Shown here: positions 25,590 to 32,297 of the stretch, in pieces
Numbering within the stretch: position 1 is the stretch's first letter
How the letters are laid out: each line of letters starts with the position of its first letter
Origin: JBHFEI01 sp041928815
GTDB lineage: Bacteria > Pseudomonadota > Alphaproteobacteria > Rhizobiales > Rhizobiaceae
Reading direction: 5' to 3'
Length of the DNA: 64,000 nt
NCBI RefSeq assembly: GCF_041928815.1
Contig: NZ_JBHFEI010000014.1
Coordinates: 15,729 to 79,728, forward strand
Translations under genes and position numbers: made by a program
The notes under the pieces: generated by a model
What the model was told of the DNA's origin: nothing
The model's input: the letters and a program-made list of their open reading frames with translations, nothing else
The model's database searches: none

Positions 25590-26366
25590 TCAGTCCTTCA
25601 GGACCGCGGCGCGGACGATGTCGTCGACGAAGCGGACATTGCCGGCCGTCAGACCGGCGTCGACGGGAAGCTCCGCGCCGGTGATGCCGGAGGAGAGCGG
25701 CGAGGCGAGGAACAGCGCCGCATTCGCCACTTCCTGCGGCGTCACGAGGCGCTGAAGCGCGTAATAGCGGCTGGCGCGGTCGATCAGATCCGGCTCGCCG
25801 GCGATGCGGTAGTTCCAGGCATCGGTGCGCACCGAGCCGGGGCAGACCGCATTGGCGCGTATGCCGCGCCGGCCATGCTCGGTGGCGATCGCCTTCATGT
25901 AGGCGAGAAGCCCGGCCTTGGCGACGGAATAGGCGGGATGGCCGAAATGGGCAAAACCGTTGACCGAGGCGATGAAGACCTGCGTGCCGCCGCCGTTTGC
26001 GATCATCGCGGTGATGATCGGATCGGCGAAATGGCGCACGCCGTTGAGGTTGACCTCGATGTCTTGGTACCAGAGCGCGTCCGTCACCTTCTCGAAATAT
26101 TCGCCGCGCGTAAAGCCGGCATTGCTGACGAGCACGTCCGGCACGCCGACCGTGTCGAGGATGTCGGCGGCGGCGGCGGCGATCGAGGCCCGGTCGGTCA
26201 GCTCGAAATAGGCCTTGTGGGCGACATCGAGGTCGGCGATCAGCTCCGGGGAGCGGTCGCAGGCGACGACGCGGGCGCCGGCGTCGAGGAAGGTCTTCAC
26301 CAGCGGCCGGCCGATGCCGCCGCCCGCCCCGGTGATCACCACCGTCTTTCCGTCCAGTTGAAACAT
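25590..26366 (-). CDS. Short-chain dehydrogenase/reductase (SDR)
   Basis: A 258-residue SDR. Motifs: TGAGGGIG near residue 12, VACDRSPE for cofactor choice, SNAG in place of the usual NNAG, ASVNGFAHFGHPAYSVAKAG with catalytic Tyr/Lys, and CPGSVRTDAW. The C-terminus runs on past the usual PVDAG end to VDDIVRAAVLKD. Start at MFQLDG (26366) with GAGGAG upstream; the reading to 26399 lacks one. It lies between the NanE-ROK fusion and the M20 gene with short gaps, so one transcript is likely. Substrate unknown, plausibly a hydroxyl on the same amino sugar or amino acid. Confidence 0.9.
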   Translation of the reverse strand: MFQLDGKTVVITGAGGGIGRPLVKTFLDAGARVVACDRSPELIADLDVAHKAYFELTDRASIAAAAADILDTVGVPDVLVSNAGFTRGEYFEKVTDALWYQDIEVNLNGVRHFADPIITAMIANGGGTQVFIASVNGFAHFGHPAYSVAKAGLLAYMKAIATEHGRRGIRANAVCPGSVRTDAWNYRIAGEPDLIDRASRYYALQRLVTPQEVANAALFLASPLSSGITGAELPVDAGLTAGNVRFVDDIVRAAVLKD

Positions 26367-26402
26367 GTCGTTCTCCTCGTGTCGTTGTTTTGCATGCAAG
26401 GG

Positions 26403-27941
26403 TCAGGCGCGCGCGGCGAGATCGGCAACGCCGACGATGCCGGCCTCGGCGCCGAGCGCCGCCGGCAGGACGTCGGGACGCAAGTGACCGGGCAGGAGCG
26501 CCAGCCGCTCCGACACCCGTTCGAGAAAGCCCGGCGCCAGCCCGATGCCGCCGCCGATGACGATGCGCCCGACATCGAGCGTCAGCCGGATGTTGCGGCA
26601 GAGGCCGGCGATGCGGGCGGCGCTGTCGTCGAGGATCGCCGCCGCCCAGGCCGCCCCCGCGCCGGCGGCGGTGAAGACCGCCTTCGCATCGGCGGGATGG
26701 CCGGCGCGTGCGGCGCTGTCGGCGATGAAGCGGCCGCTGGCGCCGTCCTCGAAACGACACTCCGGACCGCCCGTCTGGCCGAAATGGCCGGAAAGCCCCC
26801 GCCTGAGCCGTCCGTCAAGGACGATGCCGCCGCCGATGCCGGTCGAGACGGTGAGGAAGACCAGGTCGCGCGCGCCGCGCCCCGCGCCGTGGCGGTGTTC
26901 GCCCCAGGCGGCCGCCTGCGCATCGTTCAGCGCCGTCACCGGCAGGCCGGGAAAGAGGCCGCGCGCGCTGTCGACGAGCGGGAACCCCTCGGGGACCGGC
27001 AGCGTGCCGGGATTGAGCGCCGACCACGCGCCATCGCGCACGACCCCGGTGACGGCGAGGCCGACGCCGCCGATCTCCGGCGCGCCCCAGCCGTGATAAA
27101 GGTCGCGCGCGGCTTTCAGCCAGGTTTCGGGCCGGGCGGCGCGGTCGGTGGCGATCACCTGCGAGGAGAGCACGGCGGCGCCCCTGACCAGCGCGACCAG
27201 CGTCTTGGTGCCGCCGAGGTCGATCGCCAGCGACGGCGCGGCGTTGTCGGCGCGCCAGCCCTGCCGCGCCGCGTCGAGGAACCAGCCGGTCGCGTGTTCC
27301 GTCCGCGTGATCGCCGAGCCGACGACGACGGCGAAGGCGCCGGCCTCGGCCGCGTCGCGCGCATCCTGCGGCACCTTCAGCCGGCCTTCCGCGATGACAT
27401 GGGGCGTGAGCGCGCGCATCGCCTGGACCAGCGCGAGGTCGGGGTCTTCCGGCACCGGCCCGTCGGTATAGCCCGACAGCGTCGTGCCGACATAGGCCAC
27501 GCCGAGCGCCAGTGCGCGCTCCGCGTCGGCAAGGGTCGCGCAGTCGGCCATGGCGAGGCGGCCGCGGCGGCGGATGGCGGCGACGAGATCCCCGACCGTT
27601 GCCGGGCGCACCCGGTCGGTGGCATCGATGGCGATGATGTCGGCGCCGGCATCGGCGAGCGCCTCGACATCGGCGACGAAGGGCGTGATGCGAACGGGAC
27701 TGTCGTCGAGGTCGCGCTTGACGATGCCGATGACGGGGACGGCGACGGCGGCGCGCACCGCCGCGACATAGCGCACGGATTCGATGCGCACGGCGCAGGC
27801 CCCGGCGGCGACGGCGGCGCGGGCGAAGCCCACGACGAACTCGGCCGTGTCGGTCGGCCCGTCCGGCACCGGTTGGCACGACACGATCAGGCCGTGCCTG
27901 AGAAGATCCCGATCAAGGGGCGTCGTGCCGTCCGGTGCCAT
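26403..27941 (-). CDS. Fused N-acylmannosamine-6-phosphate 2-epimerase (NanE) and ROK kinase (NanK-like)
   Basis: A 512-residue two-domain enzyme. Residues 1-225 are NanE-like: GLIVSCQPVPDGPTD, AVRIESV, VIGIVKRDLDDSPVRITP, IAIDATDRVRP and AEGRLKVPQDA. Residues about 237-512 are a ROK kinase beginning LAIDLGGTKTLVALV, with LNDAQAAAWGEH and STGIGGGIVLDG. The ROK zinc motif CxCGxxGC is missing; the region reads FGQTGGPECRFEDG. In sialic-acid breakdown, kinase then epimerase convert ManNAc to GlcNAc-6-P, so the fusion covers both steps. However, no NanA lyase or sialic-acid importer is in the window, so another amino sugar is possible. Start 27941, eight bases after the IclR stop. Confidence 0.88.
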   Translation of the reverse strand: MAPDGTTPLDRDLLRHGLIVSCQPVPDGPTDTAEFVVGFARAAVAAGACAVRIESVRYVAAVRAAVAVPVIGIVKRDLDDSPVRITPFVADVEALADAGADIIAIDATDRVRPATVGDLVAAIRRRGRLAMADCATLADAERALALGVAYVGTTLSGYTDGPVPEDPDLALVQAMRALTPHVIAEGRLKVPQDARDAAEAGAFAVVVGSAITRTEHATGWFLDAARQGWRADNAAPSLAIDLGGTKTLVALVRGAAVLSSQVIATDRAARPETWLKAARDLYHGWGAPEIGGVGLAVTGVVRDGAWSALNPGTLPVPEGFPLVDSARGLFPGLPVTALNDAQAAAWGEHRHGAGRGARDLVFLTVSTGIGGGIVLDGRLRRGLSGHFGQTGGPECRFEDGASGRFIADSAARAGHPADAKAVFTAAGAGAAWAAAILDDSAARIAGLCRNIRLTLDVGRIVIGGGIGLAPGFLERVSERLALLPGHLRPDVLPAALGAEAGIVGVADLAARA

Positions 27942-27949
27942 GTCCTGTC

Positions 27950-28741
27950 CTATTGCTGTCGCACGCGCGTCGAGAGCCGCGTCGACATGCGGGCGCAGGC
28001 CGCCTTGAGCACGGCGAGCGTCTCCTGGTGCCGGCTGACGCGGATGTGCCGGTTGATGTAGGCGATGATGACGGAGGCGACCGCATTGCCGTCGGCGCCG
28101 ATCACCGGGCAGCAGATGTCGGTGATGCCGACGAGGTCGCGGCTGTCGTGCAGCTCGTGGCCGCGGGCGCGGATCGCCTGGAGCTGACGGCCGAGCTGCA
28201 CCCGGTCGATCGGCGCGGGCGCATGCAGCTCGGCCTCGTCGATCAGCTTCCTCGCCGCCGCCTCCGACTGGAAGGCGAGGATCACCTGTCCCGAGGTGGC
28301 GTCGGTCGAGAGCCGTCCGTAGCCGAGGCGCAGCGTCAGCGACATGTCCTCGCCGCCGGGCACCGCCGCCGTCACCACGGTGAAGCCGCGATGGATGACG
28401 ACGAGATGGGGCGACTGCCGGCTCTCCTCGGCGATGCGCGAAAGTTCCGGCATCGCCACCGTCATCAGGTCCTGCGCCGTCGGCGTGTGCAGGCCGAGCT
28501 TGAACAGCCGGTCGGTGAGCGTGAAGGCGTCGGTCTCCGGGTCGCGCTCGATGTAGCGCCGCTCCTGCAGCGCCACCAGCATGCGGAAGATCTCGTTCTT
28601 CGAGCGGCCAAGCCGGTCGGCGATCGCCTTCATCGTCAGCGGCGCGTTCGCCTCCGCAAGCAGTTCCAGCACTTCGAGGCCCTTGGTCAGGGCCGGCGCG
28701 GAATAGGACGGTTTCCCCGTGTCGTTCGTGTCGTTGCTCAT
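27950..28741 (-). CDS. IclR-family transcriptional regulator
   Basis: A 263-residue regulator. Winged helix (about residues 18-80): LTKGLEVLELL, KAIADRLGRSKNEIFRMLVAL. C-terminal effector domain (about 90-255): SHLVVIHRG-like SPHLVVIHRG, LRLGYGRLSTDATSGQVILAF, DICCPVIGADGNAVASV. Start ATG 28741 with GGAGG nine bases upstream. First gene of the minus operon and divergent from the long plus operon at 28892, so it probably governs both; GTTCG/CGAAC at 28814-28832 is a candidate site. Confidence 0.93.
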   Translation of the reverse strand: MSNDTNDTGKPSYSAPALTKGLEVLELLAEANAPLTMKAIADRLGRSKNEIFRMLVALQERRYIERDPETDAFTLTDRLFKLGLHTPTAQDLMTVAMPELSRIAEESRQSPHLVVIHRGFTVVTAAVPGGEDMSLTLRLGYGRLSTDATSGQVILAFQSEAAARKLIDEAELHAPAPIDRVQLGRQLQAIRARGHELHDSRDLVGITDICCPVIGADGNAVASVIIAYINRHIRVSRHQETLAVLKAACARMSTRLSTRVRQQ

Positions 28742-28813
28742 GCGTCGCAGCCTCCGTTGCGAGCTGAACCATAGAGAAGGGAGCGGCGACTTGTCATCGG
28801 GGTTCCGGGCTGC

Positions 28814-28832
28814 GTTCGTTTCATATTCGAAC
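28814..28832. promoter_or_regulatory. Candidate IclR operator in the divergent region 28742-28891
   Basis: Inverted repeat GTTCG (28814-28818) / CGAAC (28828-28832) lies in an AT-rich patch that also holds ATATATAAAA at 28841-28850, a possible -10 region for the plus operon. If so, transcription starts near 28855, which argues for the ATG at 28892 as the first gene's start. No well-spaced -35 was found. Confidence 0.35.
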
Positions 28833-28891
28833 TTGACACCATATATAAAACCGTCATGATGCCTCCGACAAGAAGAAATTCAGTGGGAACG

Positions 28892-29968
28892 ATGACAAAT
28901 CCAACGGTCGTCACATCTGAAAGCCAGGGCCGCGCCCGCCTCGCGCCGCGCCGCAACAGCGTCTTCAGCGCCGTCGACCTCGACCGTCCGGGCAAGCAGA
29001 TCGGCACGTTCTCCGTGCCGCAGTCGCCGCATGACGACGCCTGGGGCGCGGTGCAGGTGCCGCTCGCCGTCATCAAGAACGGCGAAGGCCCGACGATCCT
29101 GATCGAGGCCGGCAACCACGGCGACGAATATGAGGGGCCGATCGCGCTCGGCGAGCTCTTGCGCGAGATCGATCCGTCCGAGGTCTCCGGCCGCATCATC
29201 GCCATCCCTGCGATCAACATCCGCGCCGTCGAGGCCGGCACGCGCACCTCGCCCGTCGACGGGCTCAACTTCAACCGCACCTTTCCCGGCGACTTCAACG
29301 GCACGCTGACCGAGCAGATCGCCGCCTATGTCAACGACTGCCTGTTTCCGGTCTCCGACTATTTCCTCGATCTCCATTCCGGCGGGTCGTCCCTGATGAT
29401 CCTCCCAAGCGCCATCATCGAGCCCTCCCCGACGCCCGAGGGACACCGCCGGAACATCGCCGCCACGCTCGCCTTCGGCGCGCCGACCGTCGTCATGGTC
29501 GACAATCTGGGGGAAACGCGCACCTCGACCGCCGCGGCCAACCTGCAGGGGCTGGTCGTGATCGGCAGCGAGATGGCCGGCGGCGGCCTCGTCAGCCCCG
29601 AGGCGCTCGAAATCTGCCGGCGCGGCATCCGCAACGTGCTGAAACATGCCGGCATCCTGAAGGGCGAGCCGGAGATTGTGCCCGAGGCCAATGCCCGCGT
29701 GCTCACTGTGCCCGGGGCCAAGGCCTATGTCGTCTCCGACGAGGACGGCGTGTTCGAACCGGTGAGCCCGCTCGGGGCGATGGTCAAGGCGGGCGACGTC
29801 GCCGGCCGCATCCATTTCCTGCGCCAGCCCGCCCGCGAACCGGTGACGCTCACCCATCCGATCGACGGCATCGTCTTCGCCAAGCGCCAGCCCGGACGCG
29901 TGCGTCCCGGCAATTGCTGCTTCGTGCTCGCCGTCGACTATCCGGAGGCGCTCGCCGATGGGATTTGA
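28892..29968 (+). CDS. Succinylglutamate desuccinylase/aspartoacylase-family deacylase (DoeB/EutE-like)
   Basis: A 358-residue zinc deacylase of the AstE/AspA family. Zinc and substrate motifs: AGNHGDEYEGP, NFNRTFPGDF and YFLDLHSGGSS; a C-terminal beta domain ends PGNCCFVLAVD. The closest characterised relatives I recall are DoeB/EutE enzymes, which deacetylate N-acetyl-diaminobutyrate in ectoine breakdown. Start set at 28892 (MTNPTVV); ATGs at 28856/28859 have no ribosome site and fall at the probable transcript start. Its last 11 bp overlap the PLP dehydratase gene, which strengthens the DoeB-EutB resemblance, but no ectoine hydrolase or ectoine importer is present. Confidence 0.87.
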   Translation: MTNPTVVTSESQGRARLAPRRNSVFSAVDLDRPGKQIGTFSVPQSPHDDAWGAVQVPLAVIKNGEGPTILIEAGNHGDEYEGPIALGELLREIDPSEVSGRIIAIPAINIRAVEAGTRTSPVDGLNFNRTFPGDFNGTLTEQIAAYVNDCLFPVSDYFLDLHSGGSSLMILPSAIIEPSPTPEGHRRNIAATLAFGAPTVVMVDNLGETRTSTAAANLQGLVVIGSEMAGGGLVSPEALEICRRGIRNVLKHAGILKGEPEIVPEANARVLTVPGAKAYVVSDEDGVFEPVSPLGAMVKAGDVAGRIHFLRQPAREPVTLTHPIDGIVFAKRQPGRVRPGNCCFVLAVDYPEALADGI

Positions 29969-30896
29969 GGATATCGCCGCCGCCGCCGAGCGCATCCGGC
30001 CTTTCGTGCGTCGAACCCCGGTTCTGAAGCTCGACCATTGTTCCGGCTTCGACCTTCGCAACGACGTCCACCTGAAGCTCGAATGCCTGCAGGTCAGCGG
30101 CTCCTTCAAGATCCGAGGCGCCACCAACCGGGTGACGTCGCTGCCGCCCGAGGCCATCGCGACGGGCCTCGTCGCCGCTTCCGGGGGCAATCACGGCCTC
30201 GCCACCGCCTATGTGGCGCGGCAGGCCGGCGTGCCGGCGACGATCTTCCTGCCGACGAACGCCAGCCCGATCAAGGCCGAGAAGCTTGCGAGATGGGGCG
30301 CCGACGTGCGCCATGCCGGCGCGGTCTGGGACGAGGCGCACGAGGCCGCGCTTGCCTTCGCCGAAGACCGCGGCGCCTTCTACCTGCATCCCTTCGCCGA
30401 CGACGCCATCGTCGCCGGCCAGGGCACGGTCGGCATCGAGATGGTCGAGCAGATCCCGGATGCCGATCTCTACATCGTCGCCATCGGCGGCGGCGGGCTG
30501 ATCACCGGCCTGTCGCAGGTGGTCAAGCATCTGAAGCCGCAGGCCCGCGTCGTCGGCGTCGAGCCGGTCGGCTCGCCGACGCTCCACGCCTCGTTTGCCG
30601 CCGGCCATGTCGTGCGCCTACCGCAGGTGACGACCAGGGTCGCCACCATGGCCTGCGGCCGCACCGACGCGCGCATCTACGAGACGGCGCGACGGCATGT
30701 CGACGAGATCGTGCTGATCGAGGACGCCGACATGCAGAGGGCGGCCGACCTTCTCTGGTTCGAGTTCGGCATCGCGGCCGACCTCAGCGGCGCGGCGTCG
30801 CTGGCGGCCCTGATGGCGGGAGCGGTGATGCCCGAACCAGGCGCCCGCATCGCCGGCCTCGTCTGCGGTGCCGGGACCGACGCGCTCGCCGCCTGA
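29958..30896 (+). CDS. Threonine-dehydratase-like PLP enzyme (EutB-like)
   Basis: A 312-residue fold-type II PLP enzyme of the serine/threonine dehydratase group. PLP lysine in VSGSFKIRGA near residue 50, asparagine loop SGGNHGLA near 77, glycine-rich phosphate loop AIGGGGLITG near 175. No ACT regulatory domain, so it is the short catabolic type. Start 29958 with GGAGG ten bases upstream, overlapping the deacylase gene. Its likely job is removing ammonia from the deacylated amino acid by beta-elimination; EutB does this in hydroxyectoine breakdown. Exact substrate unknown. Confidence 0.9.
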   Translation: MGFEDIAAAAERIRPFVRRTPVLKLDHCSGFDLRNDVHLKLECLQVSGSFKIRGATNRVTSLPPEAIATGLVAASGGNHGLATAYVARQAGVPATIFLPTNASPIKAEKLARWGADVRHAGAVWDEAHEAALAFAEDRGAFYLHPFADDAIVAGQGTVGIEMVEQIPDADLYIVAIGGGGLITGLSQVVKHLKPQARVVGVEPVGSPTLHASFAAGHVVRLPQVTTRVATMACGRTDARIYETARRHVDEIVLIEDADMQRAADLLWFEFGIAADLSGAASLAALMAGAVMPEPGARIAGLVCGAGTDALAA

Positions 30897-30908
30897 AACG
30901 CCTTAACC

Positions 30909-30929
30909 CCGGCGCGGCTTGCGCGCCGG
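30909..30929 (+). terminator. Intercistronic hairpin after the PLP dehydratase gene
   Basis: CCGGCGCG/CGCGCCGG arms (8 bp, perfect) around GCTTG, 13 bp past the stop codon. No T-tract follows, so it may be an attenuator or a transcript-end stabiliser rather than a full terminator. Confidence 0.4.
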
Positions 30930-31002
30930 TGCTGCGGCCGCCCGTCCTCGCTGGGGGGACCGGCGTCCGGACAAGATCAAGAAGAGGCGAACAATCGCCC
31001 GA

Positions 31003-31024
31003 CCTTTTCAAAAGTGTCAAAAGG
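31003..31024. promoter_or_regulatory. Palindromic site CCTTTT...AAAAGG upstream of the CUT2 binding-protein gene
   Basis: A 22-bp site with perfect 6-bp arms CCTTTT/AAAAGG inside a GC-rich gap, 28 bp before the start codon. The A/T composition stands out. It could be an operator giving the transport genes their own control; no matching second copy was seen. Confidence 0.35.
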
Positions 31025-31051
31025 CCCCCGAGGGGCAGAGGAGAACTGAAC

Positions 31052-32074
31052 ATGCGCAACATTCTGAAGACATCCGTCGCCCTTCTGGCGCTGGCGATCG
31101 CCACCCCCTCCATGGCTCAGGAGAAGGTGCTCGGCCTCGCCGCCATCGACCTGCAGAATTCCTTCTTCGTCCGCATGAAGGAAGCCGGCGACGTCGCCAC
31201 CTCCGACTATGGCGTCAAGGCCACCTGGCAGAGCGCCGAGGGCAGCCTCGAAAAGCAGGTCGGCATCATCGAGAACTTCATCAACCAGGGCGTCAGCGCC
31301 ATCCTGATCGACCCGATCGACAAGAACGCCGTCGTTCCCGTGATCCAGAAGGCGACGGCCGCCGGCATCCCGGTCATCACCATGGGCAACAAGGTCGAGG
31401 CCGGCGAGAACTATTCGACGCTCTATCCGGACTACGAGAACATGTCGATGGTCGCCCGCGCCATCGGTGCCTCGCTCGGCGGCGAGGGCGAGGTGGCGCT
31501 GCTGGTCGGTTCGCGCGGCAACTTCGTCTCCGACACGCGCGAGAAGGGCTTCCTCGACACGCTCGCCAAGGAATATCCGAAGATCAAGGTCGTCGGCATC
31601 GAGCCGACCAACTGGGACGCCGCCAAGGCGACCAACGCCGCGCAGACCTGGCTTACCACCTATCCGGACCTGAAGGCGATCGCCTGCATCTCCGACAGCC
31701 TGTGCCTTGCCGCCGACAGCGTCGCCAGCACCATGGGCACGGACCTGATCTATGGCGGCTATGACGGCGACGCCGAGATGAAGGAGCTGATCGACAGCGG
31801 CAAGATGGTCATCGACGTGCTGACCGGCGCCTACCGCGTCGGCTACTGGAACATCGCGGTCGCCGCCCGCCTCGCCAATGGCGAGACCGGCATGCCGAAG
31901 GACCTCTACATGCCGACCTACTTCATCACCTCGGACGCGACTGCCGAGAAGCTGAAGGCCGCCGGCGTCACCTTCGACTATATCTCCACCGAGAAGGCGG
32001 CCGTCGAGGCGAAGAACTACACCGAGCAGCTCGGGCCGAAGCTGCCGGCGAGCGCCATGACCGCCGGCAAGTAA
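31052..32074 (+). CDS. Ribose-type (CUT2) ABC transporter substrate-binding protein
   Basis: A 340-residue periplasmic binding protein of the RbsB type (type 1 fold). Sec signal peptide MRNILKTSVALLALAIATP with cleavage after SMA; mature domain begins EKVLGLAAIDLQNSFFVRM. Family stretches: NQGVSAILIDPIDKNAV, ITMGNKVEAGEN, SDSLCLAADSV and YGGYDGDAEM. Strong ribosome site GAGGAG. It is followed by hairpins that may favour its message over the membrane-subunit gene. Companion genes at 32298 and 35891 supply ATPase and permeases. Substrate unknown. Confidence 0.93.
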   Translation: MRNILKTSVALLALAIATPSMAQEKVLGLAAIDLQNSFFVRMKEAGDVATSDYGVKATWQSAEGSLEKQVGIIENFINQGVSAILIDPIDKNAVVPVIQKATAAGIPVITMGNKVEAGENYSTLYPDYENMSMVARAIGASLGGEGEVALLVGSRGNFVSDTREKGFLDTLAKEYPKIKVVGIEPTNWDAAKATNAAQTWLTTYPDLKAIACISDSLCLAADSVASTMGTDLIYGGYDGDAEMKELIDSGKMVIDVLTGAYRVGYWNIAVAARLANGETGMPKDLYMPTYFITSDATAEKLKAAGVTFDYISTEKAAVEAKNYTEQLGPKLPASAMTAGK

Positions 32075-32088
32075 ATCCGGCGGCGCGG

Positions 32089-32112
32089 CCGGCGCGGCGT
32101 GTCCCGCGCCGG
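32089..32112 (+). terminator. Hairpin after the CUT2 binding-protein gene
   Basis: CCGGCGCGG/CCGCGCCGG arms (9 bp, perfect) around CGTGTC, 15 bp past the stop. No T-tract. Such hairpins between binding-protein and membrane genes commonly stabilise the upstream message. Confidence 0.45.
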
Positions 32113-32236
32113 CGCCTGCCGTCGGGTCGCCCGGCGCCGGCCCGGCTAGGGAGCGGCGGGCGATTGTCCTTGACGTCCGCACGGTTCATCCCGAACCTCT
32201 CCGGGCTCCGGATCTCCTTGTTTCCGCCCGCCGCTT

Positions 32237-32256
32237 CGCGACAATCGGTTGTCGCG
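32237..32256. promoter_or_regulatory. Perfect inverted repeat CGCGACAA/TTGTCGCG before the permease-ATPase gene
   Basis: An 8-bp perfect inverted repeat with a TCGG loop lies 41 bp before the start of the fusion gene, in the 223-bp gap 32075-32297. It may be a second attenuator hairpin or a protein-binding site. Nothing else recognisable is in the gap. Confidence 0.4.
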
Positions 32257-32297
32257 TTCTCCCGGCAGGCGCCAACGTCCAGAAGAGGCGGCCGATC

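Noticed and set aside
26403..28741. Complete sialic-acid (nan) operon
   Set aside because: Only the NanE-ROK fusion fits; no NanA lyase, NagA, NagB or sialic-acid transporter is present.
28833..28850. TTGACA and ATATATAAAA as a -35/-10 pair
   Set aside because: They are only a few bases apart, far less than the 16-18 bp needed; at most the AT stretch is a -10 with another -35.
28892..30896. Standard ectoine/hydroxyectoine utilisation operon
   Set aside because: Two genes resemble EutE/DoeB and EutB, but ectoine hydrolase, EutC, the Ehu/Uehg importers and EnuR are absent.
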